The notes under the pieces were generated by a model that was given only the letters and a program-made list of their open reading frames with translations, searched no databases and was not told where the DNA came from. From Erythrophleum ivorense (Eukaryota > Streptophyta > Magnoliopsida > Fabales > Fabaceae), in the NCBI GenBank assembly GCA_026724425.1, contig JAIUCV010000005.1, forward strand, positions 36,615,784 to 36,679,783: a stretch of 64,000 bases of DNA. Direction: 5' to 3'. Positions 48,861 through 61,427 of this stretch are shown piece by piece; the first letter of the stretch is position 1, and every line of letters starts with the position of its first letter. The translations under genes were made by a program, and so were the position numbers.

Positions 48861-51800
48861 ATCCTTAATGCATTTGTTCATACAGAAATATCATAAAAAG
48901 AAGTGTAGAATTAGGATATAAACCATGCATCACATAATAGTCCATGTTACACACTTTTTCTAGCTTCCATAATTTTGTCATAGTCTTTACAAAATCATAA
49001 CTTAAGCTAGAAAATTCCAAATTAGGCAAATGAGCACTTTCTAGAAAGCTTAGACCATCAACTAACTATTGTAAAAATTTTAGACCAAGATAAATATCAT
49101 TTAGCTCATGAAATTCTAAGGGAACAGTAGCTGGGTTAGAATCTTGCATTAGTGTAGACTTGAAACTTTAAAAATTTATATCTCATGCTATAGAGCTCCA
49201 AATTGAGTGATCTCAGTGATTATGAAAATTTCATGATACCAAATATATACTTGTAAACTTTCATGAGCATTGGACTTTATTTGTCCTCTTAAATACACTA
49301 AAAACTAAACTAACCAAATGAACAATGCGCTGCTAGTTTTTACATAATTCAGTCAATTTTGAAAATTTATAATAAATTTTACAGAGCTTCAAAAATTGTG
49401 TTCCTTAACTTTGTAAAAAGCTTTAAATGAGATCCAAATACCTGCCAAATTTCATGACAAAATTTGTCCATTTGGTTGATTTTGGTTGGGGAAAAGAATA
49501 TGGTCTTAAATGGCAATAATATGGCATTGAATGGTCCAAAATAGCTTCCCATATGCAATGTGACCATTTGAGCACATCTCATACCTCAAACATAGCATAT
49601 AAAAGCATCATAATAGGTTAAAATTATCATGGAACTCAAAATCACTCTCTCACTTGCTCATATTCACATGTGTTCCATAGTTCAAGGATGTCATGAACTC
49701 AAGATCCCATACATTTGGTTCCATGTATAGTTCATACAACATATTTACATATTTTTACACATGAGCAACGAGTTACATCTCATAAATAACATATATATTC
49801 CTACTTTGACATCAATTTGCACAAAATCCTATTCTATTATGAAAGCAATATGTCTCAAGCCTCTTGGCCTCCATTCTTGGCTCTTTGAGAGTTACTTAGA
49901 CAAGATTAGATAAAAAGTATAGGAGAGTAAGATTCATAGAATCCAAATATCTCATTCATCCTTTCAAATAGGCATATATGGCATATAATCATGTCCAAGA
50001 AAGCAAGCATGCATCCAGTGCTTTTAAATACCAAACATAAATATACTTCCAAAGTTATATAAACATATCAAGATCAAAAGCAAGCTCTAGGAACTCTTAG
50101 TCTAACCTTACCCAATTATTGGAACTTTTGGATTAGCCTCACCTACTTTTTAAGGACTTTTGATTTAACCTTACTCATTCTTAAGACTTTTGGCTTTGTT
50201 TCACCCATTCATAGGAACTCTTGGCTTCACCTCACCCAATCCAAGGGACTTTTGGCACAACTTCACCCATCAAGAGCCATCTAACATTCAAAATGCAACT
50301 CAAGAAGTATAATAGTACCAAAGCATCAAACTAATAGCTATAGACTGTTTCATGATTCAAACATACATATAAGCATTTCATGACAATTAAACAATCAAGA
50401 AACTACATACAAGAATGGATGAAAAGCTACCTTGGGTCAAGAAGTACAATTTCTTCCTTGATTTTTGTAATGGCCCAAAAATATATAATAATAATAATAA
50501 CAACAACGGTAGTATATATGATAGTAATAATAAATATATATATACATGTAAATAATTTGTAAACGAATAAATTAAACACCTAAAAAAATTTTTACTGGAA
50601 GATAAGGTCTAAGTAGTTTTAAAAGTTTCTAAAGCTTATAAATTTATCTTGAGAAGCAAAAAGGGGTTGAAGGAAATATTGGCATCTATTTTATATTTCT
50701 TCTTTATCTTTCATTTTGTCTCATCTTATCTTATCTTATCTTATTTTTCTCTTCTCTTTTTTTTCCCTTTTTCTTTTCTTTCTTTCTTTTTTCTTCTTCG
50801 CCATTCTTTCACTACGGCTTGGGCTTCCTTTTCTCCATCGATCTTATGTGTCTCTCCCTTCACCTTGCCATCACCTTTTCCGCCATCTTGACTCCACTGG
50901 TGGCATTGTGTATTCTTCCTTAAGTCTCCTTTTTGTCTGTCTATCGCATGGAGGTCCGTGGAAGGTGGCCTTAGGGTGCCGTCAATTTGTGGTAAGTATC
51001 TTCATCATTCTATTTCTATTTTCCTTCATATTTGTTGCAAAATTCCTTAATTCTTGCCTTTCCCTTCTCATTCTTAGCCTGTTCCCTTTTCATTAGGTCA
51101 AAAATGTTATTACCCTCTCTTCCATTGTTGGCCAAAACTAGCTTTACAAATTTAGGGTTTATGGATGTGAGCCTTTCAACTACATTATTTAAACACTAAT
51201 CTTCAATTTTTGGCTCTTAGGTAACCTTTGTGCTTAAATTATGGGTTAGTAACTAAATTGGGGAGTTATGGTTAATTATATAGATGAAGAATAAGGTTGT
51301 AAAATTGGGCTTTTAGTTGGTTAACTATTATTGAGTCAGATGGGTGTTAGGAATTGCTAGTTTGGGTCCAGTAATAATTTGGTAAATTATGTGTGTTGCT
51401 AGAAAGCTTTGCGAACACCAACAGAGGAAAGAGGTTGTCTTGCGAAGGAGAACAAGTGGCCTCTTAGTGTTTGGTACCATATATGAGTAGATAACAAATT
51501 ACGACATGTTTTTTGGGTTCTTACATCATTGGTAAGCTTGCGATAACAATAATTAAATTTTACTCAGACAACTTGTGTGTAATTTTAGTGGAGTAGGCTT
51601 CTAGGTTGTTTGTTTATTATATGATTGAGTTGATAACATACCAATACAGGCTAATGTAGATGCTCAACGTTATGTGTGAATGAAATTATGGTAGGTACTT
51701 CTTGATATGACATGATGTATTATTCGGTAAATTAATTGATATGGATTGCTATCAATAGGGCAGGATGAGGGTGAGTATACGGTAGTTGCCGTGTTAGCAG

Positions 51801-51949
51801 ACTTGGAAATGGTATGTTTTATAACCTAGACTTTTACTTGTCAAACCCTTCTTTAAAATTTAACTAATCATAAACATAACTTCTAAAAACAAGATTGTTT
51901 ACAAACAATAAACATATATGTATATAAATATATAATAACTTAGTACTTT

Positions 51950-51990
51950 GACATACATATATATATGTATGTGTGTGTATATATATATAC
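51950..51990. repeat. AT/GT microsatellite
   Basis: Run of ATATATATATGTATGTGTG followed by (TA)n within the 50.5 kb LTR. Smaller runs seen elsewhere: (AC)7 at 40721, ATA/ACA near 50485, (GA)n near 53720, and G11 at 7751-7761 inside an intron of eIF(iso)4G. Confidence 0.85.
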
Positions 51991-52404
51991 TAACATAATT
52001 GGACAGGTTATGTGAATACTTAAGTCATTGATTAATTGTTCATTTATTTAACTAAGTATGTATTTAATTGGTTCCATCTTAATTAACCTTTAACTAATCA
52101 CTTAAAATAAAAAGTGAAATTTCGTAATTATTACCAGCATCCTACATGTAAACCATAGTAGATAAAAGCCACTTAATCCTGATAGTAAGATAAGAACATT
52201 GGTAAGATTTCATGATGTTAATGATGTTAATGGCCTAGGTGCACTTATATGACGGAAAGGAGGCATGGGCAGAAAAAGAGCTGCCTGTTAGGCGTAGCCC
52301 CCGTGAACGGGTAAGGAGTTGTCAACGAGGTGTAGTCACCCCCAAGAATACTTGCCATGTTATACTAGCGATAGATGGAAAAGGAGTTGCCTGTTAGGTG
52401 TAGT

Positions 52405-55400
52405 TGTAACATTCGGTTTTCTAAAATCTAAGAAAACGAAAGGAAACGCGAGAAACGTAACATATGGTTTCTCCGTCACGTATAAAATTCGCCAGATATA
52501 AAAGGAAATCTCCCAAATAGAGTAAATTGAGGTCCAATAAAATTAGAATAATATTCTAGACCATAAATAATGATGAGTCAAGGCCAGAGGTGCCCTAAAA
52601 TTGGGGCTAAAATAGATGAAAAAAAAAAGAGATCAGAAAAAGGTTTTGAAGAGCCTCGAAGTCAAGTATGAAGGAGTCAGGGACCAAAATGCAAAGAAAA
52701 ATTTGAGCAGGGCAAGATGTATAAATTGCCTAAAAGTTCAAGGAACTCTAGTTTCATCATCTATTCATAGCTTTAGGCATGAATATCAAAAAATCGTGCA
52801 AGAATTTCAAAAATCCGTGACCCACAGTTAAACTCCATTTGATGAGACGAGTCTAATGGCGCCAAGTTATCCGGATGGCAGGGCGGGATTCGGTCCGGGA
52901 TCTGGTTATCCTGATCAGCAGCCATAAGCAAAATAGAAAAAGGAAGTTGCAATAACTATAAAAATAGGAATAGCTAAATGGCTAAAAAACCTGAAGGAGT
53001 TTCAGGGACTAGATAGCAGTAAATAAAAATTTTATAGCACAATCATGATACAGAACAGTGAAAATTACACCTATAGACTCGGGTGTCCGATGACACTGAA
53101 ATTTATAAGAATTGAGTTTAAGGGCCCATGATCCATGTTTGAAGCTCAGTATGACCAGAAAGTAGAGAAAATAATATTCATAAATTTTAGAACATCTAAA
53201 GGTATGTATTGTACCGTAAAACTTTAATTGGGCCCAGACATTGATTTTTAAACTGCTGTAAGGCCCAATAGCTTATTCTAAAGGCCCAAAAGAGAGAGAA
53301 AGATATAATTAGGGTTTATAGAAGTTGAAACCCAAATATAAATATAAAATGAAAGGGAAAGAAGAAAATGATTTTAGTTATTTTAAGGAATTAACTATGG
53401 TTAAGTTAGAAACTAATTATGGTTGAGTTAAAAGTTAACAATGGTTGAGTTAAGGAAATTAACCATGGTTACTATTCATGACTTAAGGGCTAAGAAAAGA
53501 TGTCCAAGTGTGTGGCCAAGAATTTTTGGAAGAAGATATTTAGTTATGAAATTAGAAAATCAAAAGAAAAAGGAATGGAAGGTTAAGATTTGATCTTGAA
53601 AAGGTTGATCCAAGGGTCCAAATTTAGTATGACCATTTAACTTCATTTAAATTCATCTCCTTCACCTCCATTCTACCATTTTCATGCCACACACAAGGGA
53701 GAAAGAAAGAAAAACGTGAAGAGAGAGAGAGAGGGAGAAAAAGTGGAAGAAGAAGTGAAACTAAGCAAAATTACCACCATTCTTCACTAAATTTCTTCAT
53801 CTTCTTCATCCTCCAACCATTTTCTCCAAAGGGCAGCTGCATATTCATCTTTTCTTCAAGGTGGAATGTTGCTCTAAGTGGGAAGAGAAGGGATGTTACT
53901 TGTTAGTGTGAGAAAAGTAAAGGAAGTAAGGATTAAGCTTAAAGAGTAAGTTTTTTCTACCTTGCACTTGAAAATCACATGCTTTGAGTTAGTTTTGTTA
54001 AACCCTAGCTATGAGTCACTTTTGGACAGCATATGGATAATTAAAAATGAAGTTTATATATTGAATATGGAGGCCTTAAAATGAAGTTTATATGTTGAAC
54101 ATGAAGGCCATATGAGTTTAGTTATTGTTATTATGTGCTGGGACTTTGAAAAACACAAAGATTGTAATTTTTGGGAAAATAGAAATCATGGGGAGATGCT
54201 GTCTGAATTTTCCCAAAATGTTTATGGTGTTTTCTTAATGTCTTAAAGTCATGTATACCAAATTTTAAGCCCTAAAACATAAAGGAAGAGGCTATGGAAT
54301 TTTTAGAACCAAAGAAACTCACTTTTGAGTCTAAAACGGAGCTAGATTATGTTATGACTAAAACGTGATGTTGGGGTTAAAATTTGATGATTTTATCCAT
54401 TCCAATGGATTCAAAAGGGTGTTTTTAGTTAGGAATACCTATAGGAAAGCCCCTAAAACTCATGGGATAAAATTCCTAAATTTTGGCCAAATAATGCGTA
54501 CTATTCAGCCATAGTGAATTGGAAGGGAAGGGGTTAGATTTTTCCAATTCCAATAGTCCCATTAAGTTTAAAATGGTCTATATTACTCTAGCATTTTATG
54601 TCTATATGTTGATTGTAATGAATTATCATTACAATTATAAGGTTGATGTTGTTTTGGGAACTCCAAAAGCAAGTAAATCGAGTCCCAATGATTGAGGAGC
54701 AAAGTTTGTTAAGGTAGTAGTTTTTCTCTCTCTTTCTTTAAGCTTGTATATTTGTATAATGATGAGTGTTATGCTATATCAAGTTGTTATTTATACTATA
54801 AGATGAGACATATATGTTTAGACCGTGCTTGGCCTTGTATGAAATTCCTTGTATTCCTATATGGTATGTGGCACCTTGATTGGCATTATGTTATGTACTT
54901 ACATGCTAGCTTATGAATGAGATTGGTTTATTACTACTGAGATTTCATAATCTCACCCCAAATATAACCCATACTAGGTCCAAGTTTAAGCAAAGAAAGA
55001 GCAAATAATGTGGAGACATAAATCGAGGACCTTACTTTTATGCACTACATTTTGTCATGTAATTAAATATTTTAGATTACTGTGTGTATGAGTTATATTA
55101 TGACACTGTAAGGTACTCAGGTATGAAAGGGAAAGCCATGCATATACCTAACCTTAAAGTAAAAAGAGTATAACTAGCATGCCTAAGATGCAAGAATGTC
55201 TGTGCTTATATAAAGGTAAAATAATAATAATGATATGACCAATAAGGGGTAAAACTGTCCAGTTTGTTATAGGGGCAACTTTATATGAATTTATATGTGC
55301 TTCACTAAGTAAGTATTTTCTCCTTGTAAAGGGTTTCGAGAGCTTGAAATAGAGCCCTGAACCGACCTCATACAATTTTTTTTATAATTAATTATGTATT

Positions 55401-55563
55401 TTCAAAGTTAGATAAGAAATTGAAAATGACCAAATGAATAGTAAAATTATATGAGGAAGTTCTTAAAAGAAAAAATTTTAATTAGTTCGAGTTTCCGTTG
55501 ACTCCTCTAAGTTTTATATAAGGTAATTTTTGTAGAAAAAGTGTTATAAAATAAGGTATGACA
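52405..55563. mobile_element. G2-like solo LTR, 3159 bp, exact target duplication GTAGT
   Basis: Plus-strand ends are TGTAACATTCGG and AGGTATGACA, with GTAGT at 52400-52404 and 55564-55568. The host LTR reads on across the site in its own repeat (GTGTAGT, then CGCC). Shares the ACTGAGATTTCATAATCTCACCCC / ACCCATACTAGG block (about 54935-54977) with the G2 copies. No interior sequence remains. Confidence 0.9.
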
Positions 55564-57955
55564 GTAGTCGCCTGTAATTGGGTAAGGAGCTGCCAATGAG
55601 GTATAGTTGCCACCAATAATAATAAAGAAATTATCAATTTTCTCATGTGGTTACTATATTAAGGTTTTAATATTCAAAGATTCCTGTATACACCTGCTTT
55701 TGATGATATGAAATTTAAATTTCTAATAAGTTAGTTAACCTTTGCCTTATTTTAATTTTATTCTAGTATAAAAAGTGTTTATCACTATGTAGAAATGAGG
55801 GAAGAAGATGAAAGAATAGATTTCAATTTGATATAATTATCTAATTCCAATTAATGTAATTTGTTACCTGCTCACTGAGTTTCAACTCACTCCTTATTTT
55901 TCTTAATATTTCAAATAATAGTATTAGGTTTGATCCGTCTCCTTCATCCTAAGTCTAAAGGCATGGGAATGATAAGCCTCACATTATGTTGTGAGGGCAC
56001 AATTGATTATTGTTGTTTAAATTTAATTTTGTTATTAAAGGGTTCATAGATATGGCCCCACCTGTCATGAGCAGTGTTTCCCCTTCCTCCCCTTTTGTCA
56101 TTTTTTATATTTAATAGTTGATAGTGGAGTTCTCCTTGTTGTTATTGGACTTGATTGTTTGTATAAATTTTGGGATGTCCAAAGTTCTATCAAAAGTTCC
56201 ACAAAAAGTTAAGAATATCCATAAGCATGTATAAGTACAATATAATTAGTTTGGATGCGACAATGCCATGTGTTGCACTATTGAAGACCCTTTCTAACTA
56301 TGGGTCATTATGTTTAGGCTTACAGAGGTGAAGTTTTCTTTGTCTTCCATCCAGTCACTTCTTTATTTATGAGGTGTGACAATTTCCTAGCTTCTTGGTT
56401 TGGCCTTACACACACACTTGGAGGAGGCTTGATTTGCTTGGCCTAGACACATTAAACAAAACATAAACACATCAATAAAATCATCTCTAGCCTCATATAA
56501 ATTTTACACAAGCTATTTCTAGCTTACGGCATGTATATGGTTCCATACAAGGGCATAATGAAGCAACTCATATAATTCATCATTTGGGCTCCAATTTTTC
56601 ACTCAATTTAAATCACATGACTCCATTTAAATTCATTAGAGTCATCCCCAACTTAATTCAAAGAGCCTAACATCAAGTTGCTTCTTTATGCATAATAGAA
56701 CTCTAAACTTTCAACTTTCAAAATATTACTTCTAAATTCAACCAATGATTCCTTTGGTTTCTATAATTCATATCTAGACCATTTCTATCCTTGAAATCAA
56801 AGAAAACTTTCCCTAGGTACTTGGAATGCTTCTTGGCCGAGATATGTACCAATTTATGAGCCCATGAAGTTTTGTTGGTTTTTTTAGGGGATTTGCCACT
56901 TGTGAAGCTTCCTAGGTCTCTTATAAACTCAAACATATTGTTACACAATATAGAATATCATTAGAAAGTTTCAAATTTTCCTAGGTGCAATCAAAACCCT
57001 AATTGCCATAACTTGTTAGTAAATGCTTCTTTTTGAATTCTAATTGTTCCATGTGATTCTTCATACTCCGAAACCCTATTTCCTATCAAGTTTAGACTAA
57101 AATAAAACTCTCTACATAGTCCCCTTATTCTGGCCGAAACATGCATACAAGAAGAAGCCAAAAAGATGCAATTTCAACCATGGTTTCTTATCTTATTTCA
57201 AAGCTCACAAGATGCACTTTTTTAGGCTTCCAAGAGTTTCCCAAATTCCTCTCTTTCCTCTACTGAACCAACCATAAAACAACACCAATTAAGTCACCAA
57301 AACTATGAGAAGAAAGAGGAGAAGAAATTCAGTGAAGGGAGAAGTATGAAAAAGTGGCAAAATCTTACCCTTTTAACTTGATTTTTCTCCTTCCTCTTCT
57401 CCCTACTTTATGTGCCTCTTCAAGCTTGTTCTGGTTCTGTTTTAGACCAGATAGAAGTCGTTTAAGAAGAGGGAAAGAAGTGGGATGTGATTTTAAAGGG
57501 GTGGAGGCTTAATTATGGCATTTTTCAAAATTTCAATTTAGTCCCTTATTTTTTGTTTCTCCATTTGAGCTTATTTCTACTCCTTTTTAAGAATCATCAT
57601 TTCCATCATAAAATTTAGGTCCTTTCATTCATAAAATGTCTTTCATTTCACCTAAATTGGATTTAAAACCTTATCGAACCATTTGGTCAAAGTTTTGATC
57701 AACTGATAACCTAAAATGTACATTAGAGGGATTTTGGCCATTCTAGAGATTCTTATGGTTTTTAAGGCCTTTGAGAATCTCAAAAACTTAATTTTCTCAT
57801 TTAAATATCTCTCCTTTGAATTTTCAAAAAGTTGCCCCGAAATTATGATTTTGCCATTGGATTATGTATCTCTCCGTGTGACTATTTTGGCTCTAGTTTT
57901 GTGCTAACCTTAGGCTCTAATCCATATTTTAAGGTGTTATAATTAACATTCTAAT

Positions 57956-59380
57956 CTCACTTAGCCTTTATTTACCTTGCTTTAGGTTGTTCCAATATCA
58001 ATTTATTAGGTTCAATTTTGTTTCTAAATTACCAATTATTATAGATAATATGGTGCATGATGGTATATTGACATGATCAAGGATAGGTAGGAGTTAACCC
58101 TAACAATTCAATATGAATAGACTTTAGTAATAAAGAGACACCAAATGTTTTTAGTTATCTAGTCTAGGAACTAAGTGTTCTTGTATATTGGTATCTAAAC
58201 ACTATGATAGTATTATTTATAATTATATAATTTTATGAATGTCAGATTCAATATGCAGTTATTTAAATCTGAATTCATTTAAAGCCAAACTATCAATGAA
58301 AAGAAACATTTTTAATGTTTAAGTTTTTCTACTTTGATCAGAAACAAGGTTAATAGCACTCTAAAAGTTAAGGTGTTGCAAAGGATTTGGGTCTTTCTTG
58401 TATTAATCTATAGGGTAACTCACTTAGGACACTTGTCTTGAGTGAGGTCTTTCATCCCTCTTCCTCCAATGTTGTTTTCCTTTTCTTAAGACAAGATGGA
58501 TTATGGACTAGTTATATTCAATCTTTGATGTTGGTAATGGCATATGAATATTCTTACTCATTCATAGAGAGTGTGCTATGTACTTACTGCTTTTGTTAGT
58601 TGTTTCTTAATTCATGGTTAATTGCTATAGCCTATACACTGGATTCAAGGTTAGGTAATTAGCTAGCTTGATGGATGTTATTTGCACTTGAATCAAAAGA
58701 GTGTATACATTGTGTCTGAGTTGTTAGATATGAGGATGATTACTAGATTTAGCTACACCATGTTATTGATAGATTGGAAGGTATTTGATGAAATGTAGCT
58801 AAGCTTATTTAAGAGTGACTACATCGAATATAAGTCACTTTACCTTAATTAAGCTTGAACTCATTGAACATTGATGCTTTCTTTAATTAATTAAGTTTAA
58901 TATACTAGATTTAACTACTTGAGTGAGATTAAGATTAGGAAAGTTAACATTAGGCAGAATCTTGATACCATAGAAATTTGCTTTCCATAATAGGTAGAGA
59001 GTTGATAAGGAACCTTAAGTACCAATGGGTATAGTGATCCATAATTCATTTAATCCATCTTTAAGTCTTAAGTCTTTATTTGATTGAGTCTTTTTATCTT
59101 TATCTTTTGTGTTTCTTAGGTGTTTGATAAATTTCTTTTATTTCAGTTCCTAATAACTAAGAAAACCTAAAATACTAGATGTACTCTATATGCTAACTTG
59201 CATTGTACATAAGGAATATATTTTGAAAACCTTTAAAATCATAATAACCAATCTTCATAGGATTGATACTCTTACTAAGAATTATTATATTGCTTATGCA
59301 ATTAGTGCACTTGCTAGTTTAGATCTTTAAGATAGTCCACATCACTTAAGTATATATCCAACATTACTACAACAAAAACT
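57956..59380. other. Unclassified AT-rich sequence, no gene seen
   Basis: No family-specific coding pattern or element end recognised. Confidence 0.4.
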
Positions 59381-61427
59381 ATGTCCAGTCTTAGATTAAC
59401 CTAGACTTACATTAAGCTTTCAACTATTGAAATAGAAGGCACATTTCTTATCTTTTCATTTTAAGATCATTTTTTGGGATAGTGGAACAAACCAAATTGG
59501 TTCTCTTTCACAATAGGCGCCATACTAAGCACGTAAACATATATCCAAAAATTTGTTAAGAACCTTATTAATATAGGCATTTTATGATGGTCCCAAGATA
59601 CCTTGAAATCCATCTTTATATGAATCTTTACACCTATAATATAGGAAACCTCACCCATGTCTTTCATATCAAGGTTCTTGAATAGAAATTATTTTACCAT
59701 ATGTAACAAAACCTAAGTTATTAAATGCATGAAAGATATTATCCACTTACAAAATTAAGTAGATCATTTACTCCCACTAACCTTGTGGTATATTCACTAA
59801 TCCATAATGTTTTCAACAAAACAAAAAATGTGATTACATTATGACACTTCAAATACTACTATTACAAAACTTGTTTAAACCCATAACTGGACTCATTAAG
59901 CTTACATATCATGTTCTCCATTAATACTTGAGATGACCCTTTAAGTTGTTTTATATATACCTTTTCCTAAAGTCCACCATTGAGGAAGTCTGTTTTCACA
60001 TTTATTTGGCATAATTCCAAGTCAAAATGGGTAACTATTACGATGATGATGTGGAAAGAATTCTTCTTAGCCAGAAGAGAAAAAGTTTTTATATAATCAA
60101 GTCCTTTCTTTTGTATGAAATCCTTGGCAACCAATTTAGCCTTATAGAACTCAATGTTGCTTAGTAAGTCCTTCTTGGTCTTATAAACCCATTTACAGCC
60201 AATTTTTTTAGCTCCACTAAGCACCTTTATAAAATCCCAAATATTATTGTTTTTCATGGATTCCATCTTATCCAATTATAGCATTATGCCACAATTTGGA
60301 ATTATTACTACTTATTGCTTATGAAAATGCAATAAGGTCATTTTCAACATTTGTGTTATATTTAAATTACATTAAATACACCATATAGTCATTAAAAATT
60401 ATTGGTTTCCTAATCCTTGTTTATCTCTTTAATTCAACTTCTTGTGAAGGTTGAGATTGCTTAATAAGAATATCTTCTACCGGTATTTAAAGTGCCTTTT
60501 CTATATTATGAGTGCCTTATCAAAATGATAAGATCTATTGGATGTAAATGCTTTTAATTTCCAATATGATGAACTTGGACTTGTGGAACATCATTATATT
60601 CAATATTTACCCTAATTGGATATGTGTCGTATAGAATTATTGTTCTACTACCATTAGTGGAAGTTGTTTTTGAAACATGATCATTTTCAATAACTATGTC
60701 ATGAGATTTTTTACTCTTACAGATTATGTCATTTCAAGAAACTTGACATTCTTAAACTCCACAAATCTAATAGAATGTGTAGGCTAGTAAAATGTAAAGT
60801 AAATTAGGCAAATCCCCCTGAATTTTGCTAAAATTATGCAGACTTTCCGTTTATTTTCAAAATTTATAAACTTTCCTTTAAAAAAAAAAAGCTATACTGC
60901 ACTTTAGTGTAATTTTAATTTTTTTAACTACAATACCCTCTATTAATATGAATTTACAATTAGTTAATAAAGATATTTTAGTTAAAAAAATAAAATTGGA
61001 CTAAAGTATATATTTTATAAATAGTAAGGATATTTGTGTAATTTTAGTAAAAGTTAAGGGAGGTACCTATAATTGACTCTAAAATTTATCTCTTACTTTT
61101 TTTTGTATATCCTACAAAATATGCAATAATAGTTCTAAAATCCAATTTTCTCTCTTGTGGATTGTATATTCCAACTTTTGCAAGACAACCCTATACATGT
61201 ATATGATTTAAGATGGATTTCTAACCTTCCTATATTTCAAAAGATGTTTTGGAAATAGCCTTGGTTGGAACCCTATTAAAAATAAATATAACTATCTTAA
61301 GTACTTCTCTCCATCAAGAGGTAAAAAGTATGGAGTTGTTTAGGATACTCATTACCATGTCCAAAAGAGTCTAGTTCCTCTTTTCAACTACACTATTTAT
61401 GTTAGGTGAGTCAAAAATCGTATATTG
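59380..61427 (-). mobile_element. Ty1/copia pol fragment (integrase to RT), decayed, minus strand
   Basis: Going down the minus strand: integrase blocks (about 61390-61100) with SILNNSILFTS, FNRVPTKAISKTSFE and a KVGIYNPQERKLDFRTI stretch; a MITE insertion (60797-61079); a linker; then RT at 60275-59967 (GCKWVYKTKKD, FYKAKLVAKDFIQKKGLDY, QINVKTDFLNGGL) and MKDMGEVSYIIGVKI at 59667. RNase H and LTRs are missing. Stops and frameshifts are present. It is cut on the right by the LTR beginning near 61427. Confidence 0.8.
60797..61079. mobile_element. Mutator-type MITE, 283 bp, 9-bp target duplication
   Basis: Terminal inverted repeats AAGTAAATTAGGCAAAT and (reverse complement) GAGTCAATTATAGGTAC, followed by similar CTCCC/CCCCC and TTTTRCTAAAATTA blocks. 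Flanked by TAAAATGTA (60788-60796) and TAAAATTTA (61080-61088), 8 of 9 identical. The interior is a further imperfect palindrome. No transposase. Confidence 0.78.

Larger units (their letters stand above)
50466..56381. mobile_element. G2-like solo LTR, itself split by a second solo LTR
   Basis: Plus-strand ends are TGTAATGGCCC (50466) and GAGGTGTGACA (56381). Target duplication ATTTT (50461-50465) / ATTTC (56382-56386), one mismatch. Without the nested 52405-55563 copy and its duplication it is about 2.75 kb. Contains repeated GGAGYTGCC..GTGTAGT units around 52270-52404 and 55564-55610. Confidence 0.8.
48860..57955 (-). mobile_element. Truncated, decayed G1 LTR, split by a nested insertion
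   Basis: 48860-50465 and 56382-57955 match successive parts of other G1 LTRs (e.g. TTTCTAGAAAGC blocks, the ACTTTTGG tandem block at 50095-50280, AAATTTAGGTCCTTTCATTC and GGATTTAAAACCTT near the end). The TGTAAY start and GTTACA end are missing. The gap is filled by the 50466-56381 element. Confidence 0.65.

Noticed and set aside
50649..51096. Hydrophobic Phe/Leu-rich open frames that look like membrane proteins
   Set aside because: They arise from a pyrimidine-rich (TTTCTT)n stretch inside an LTR.
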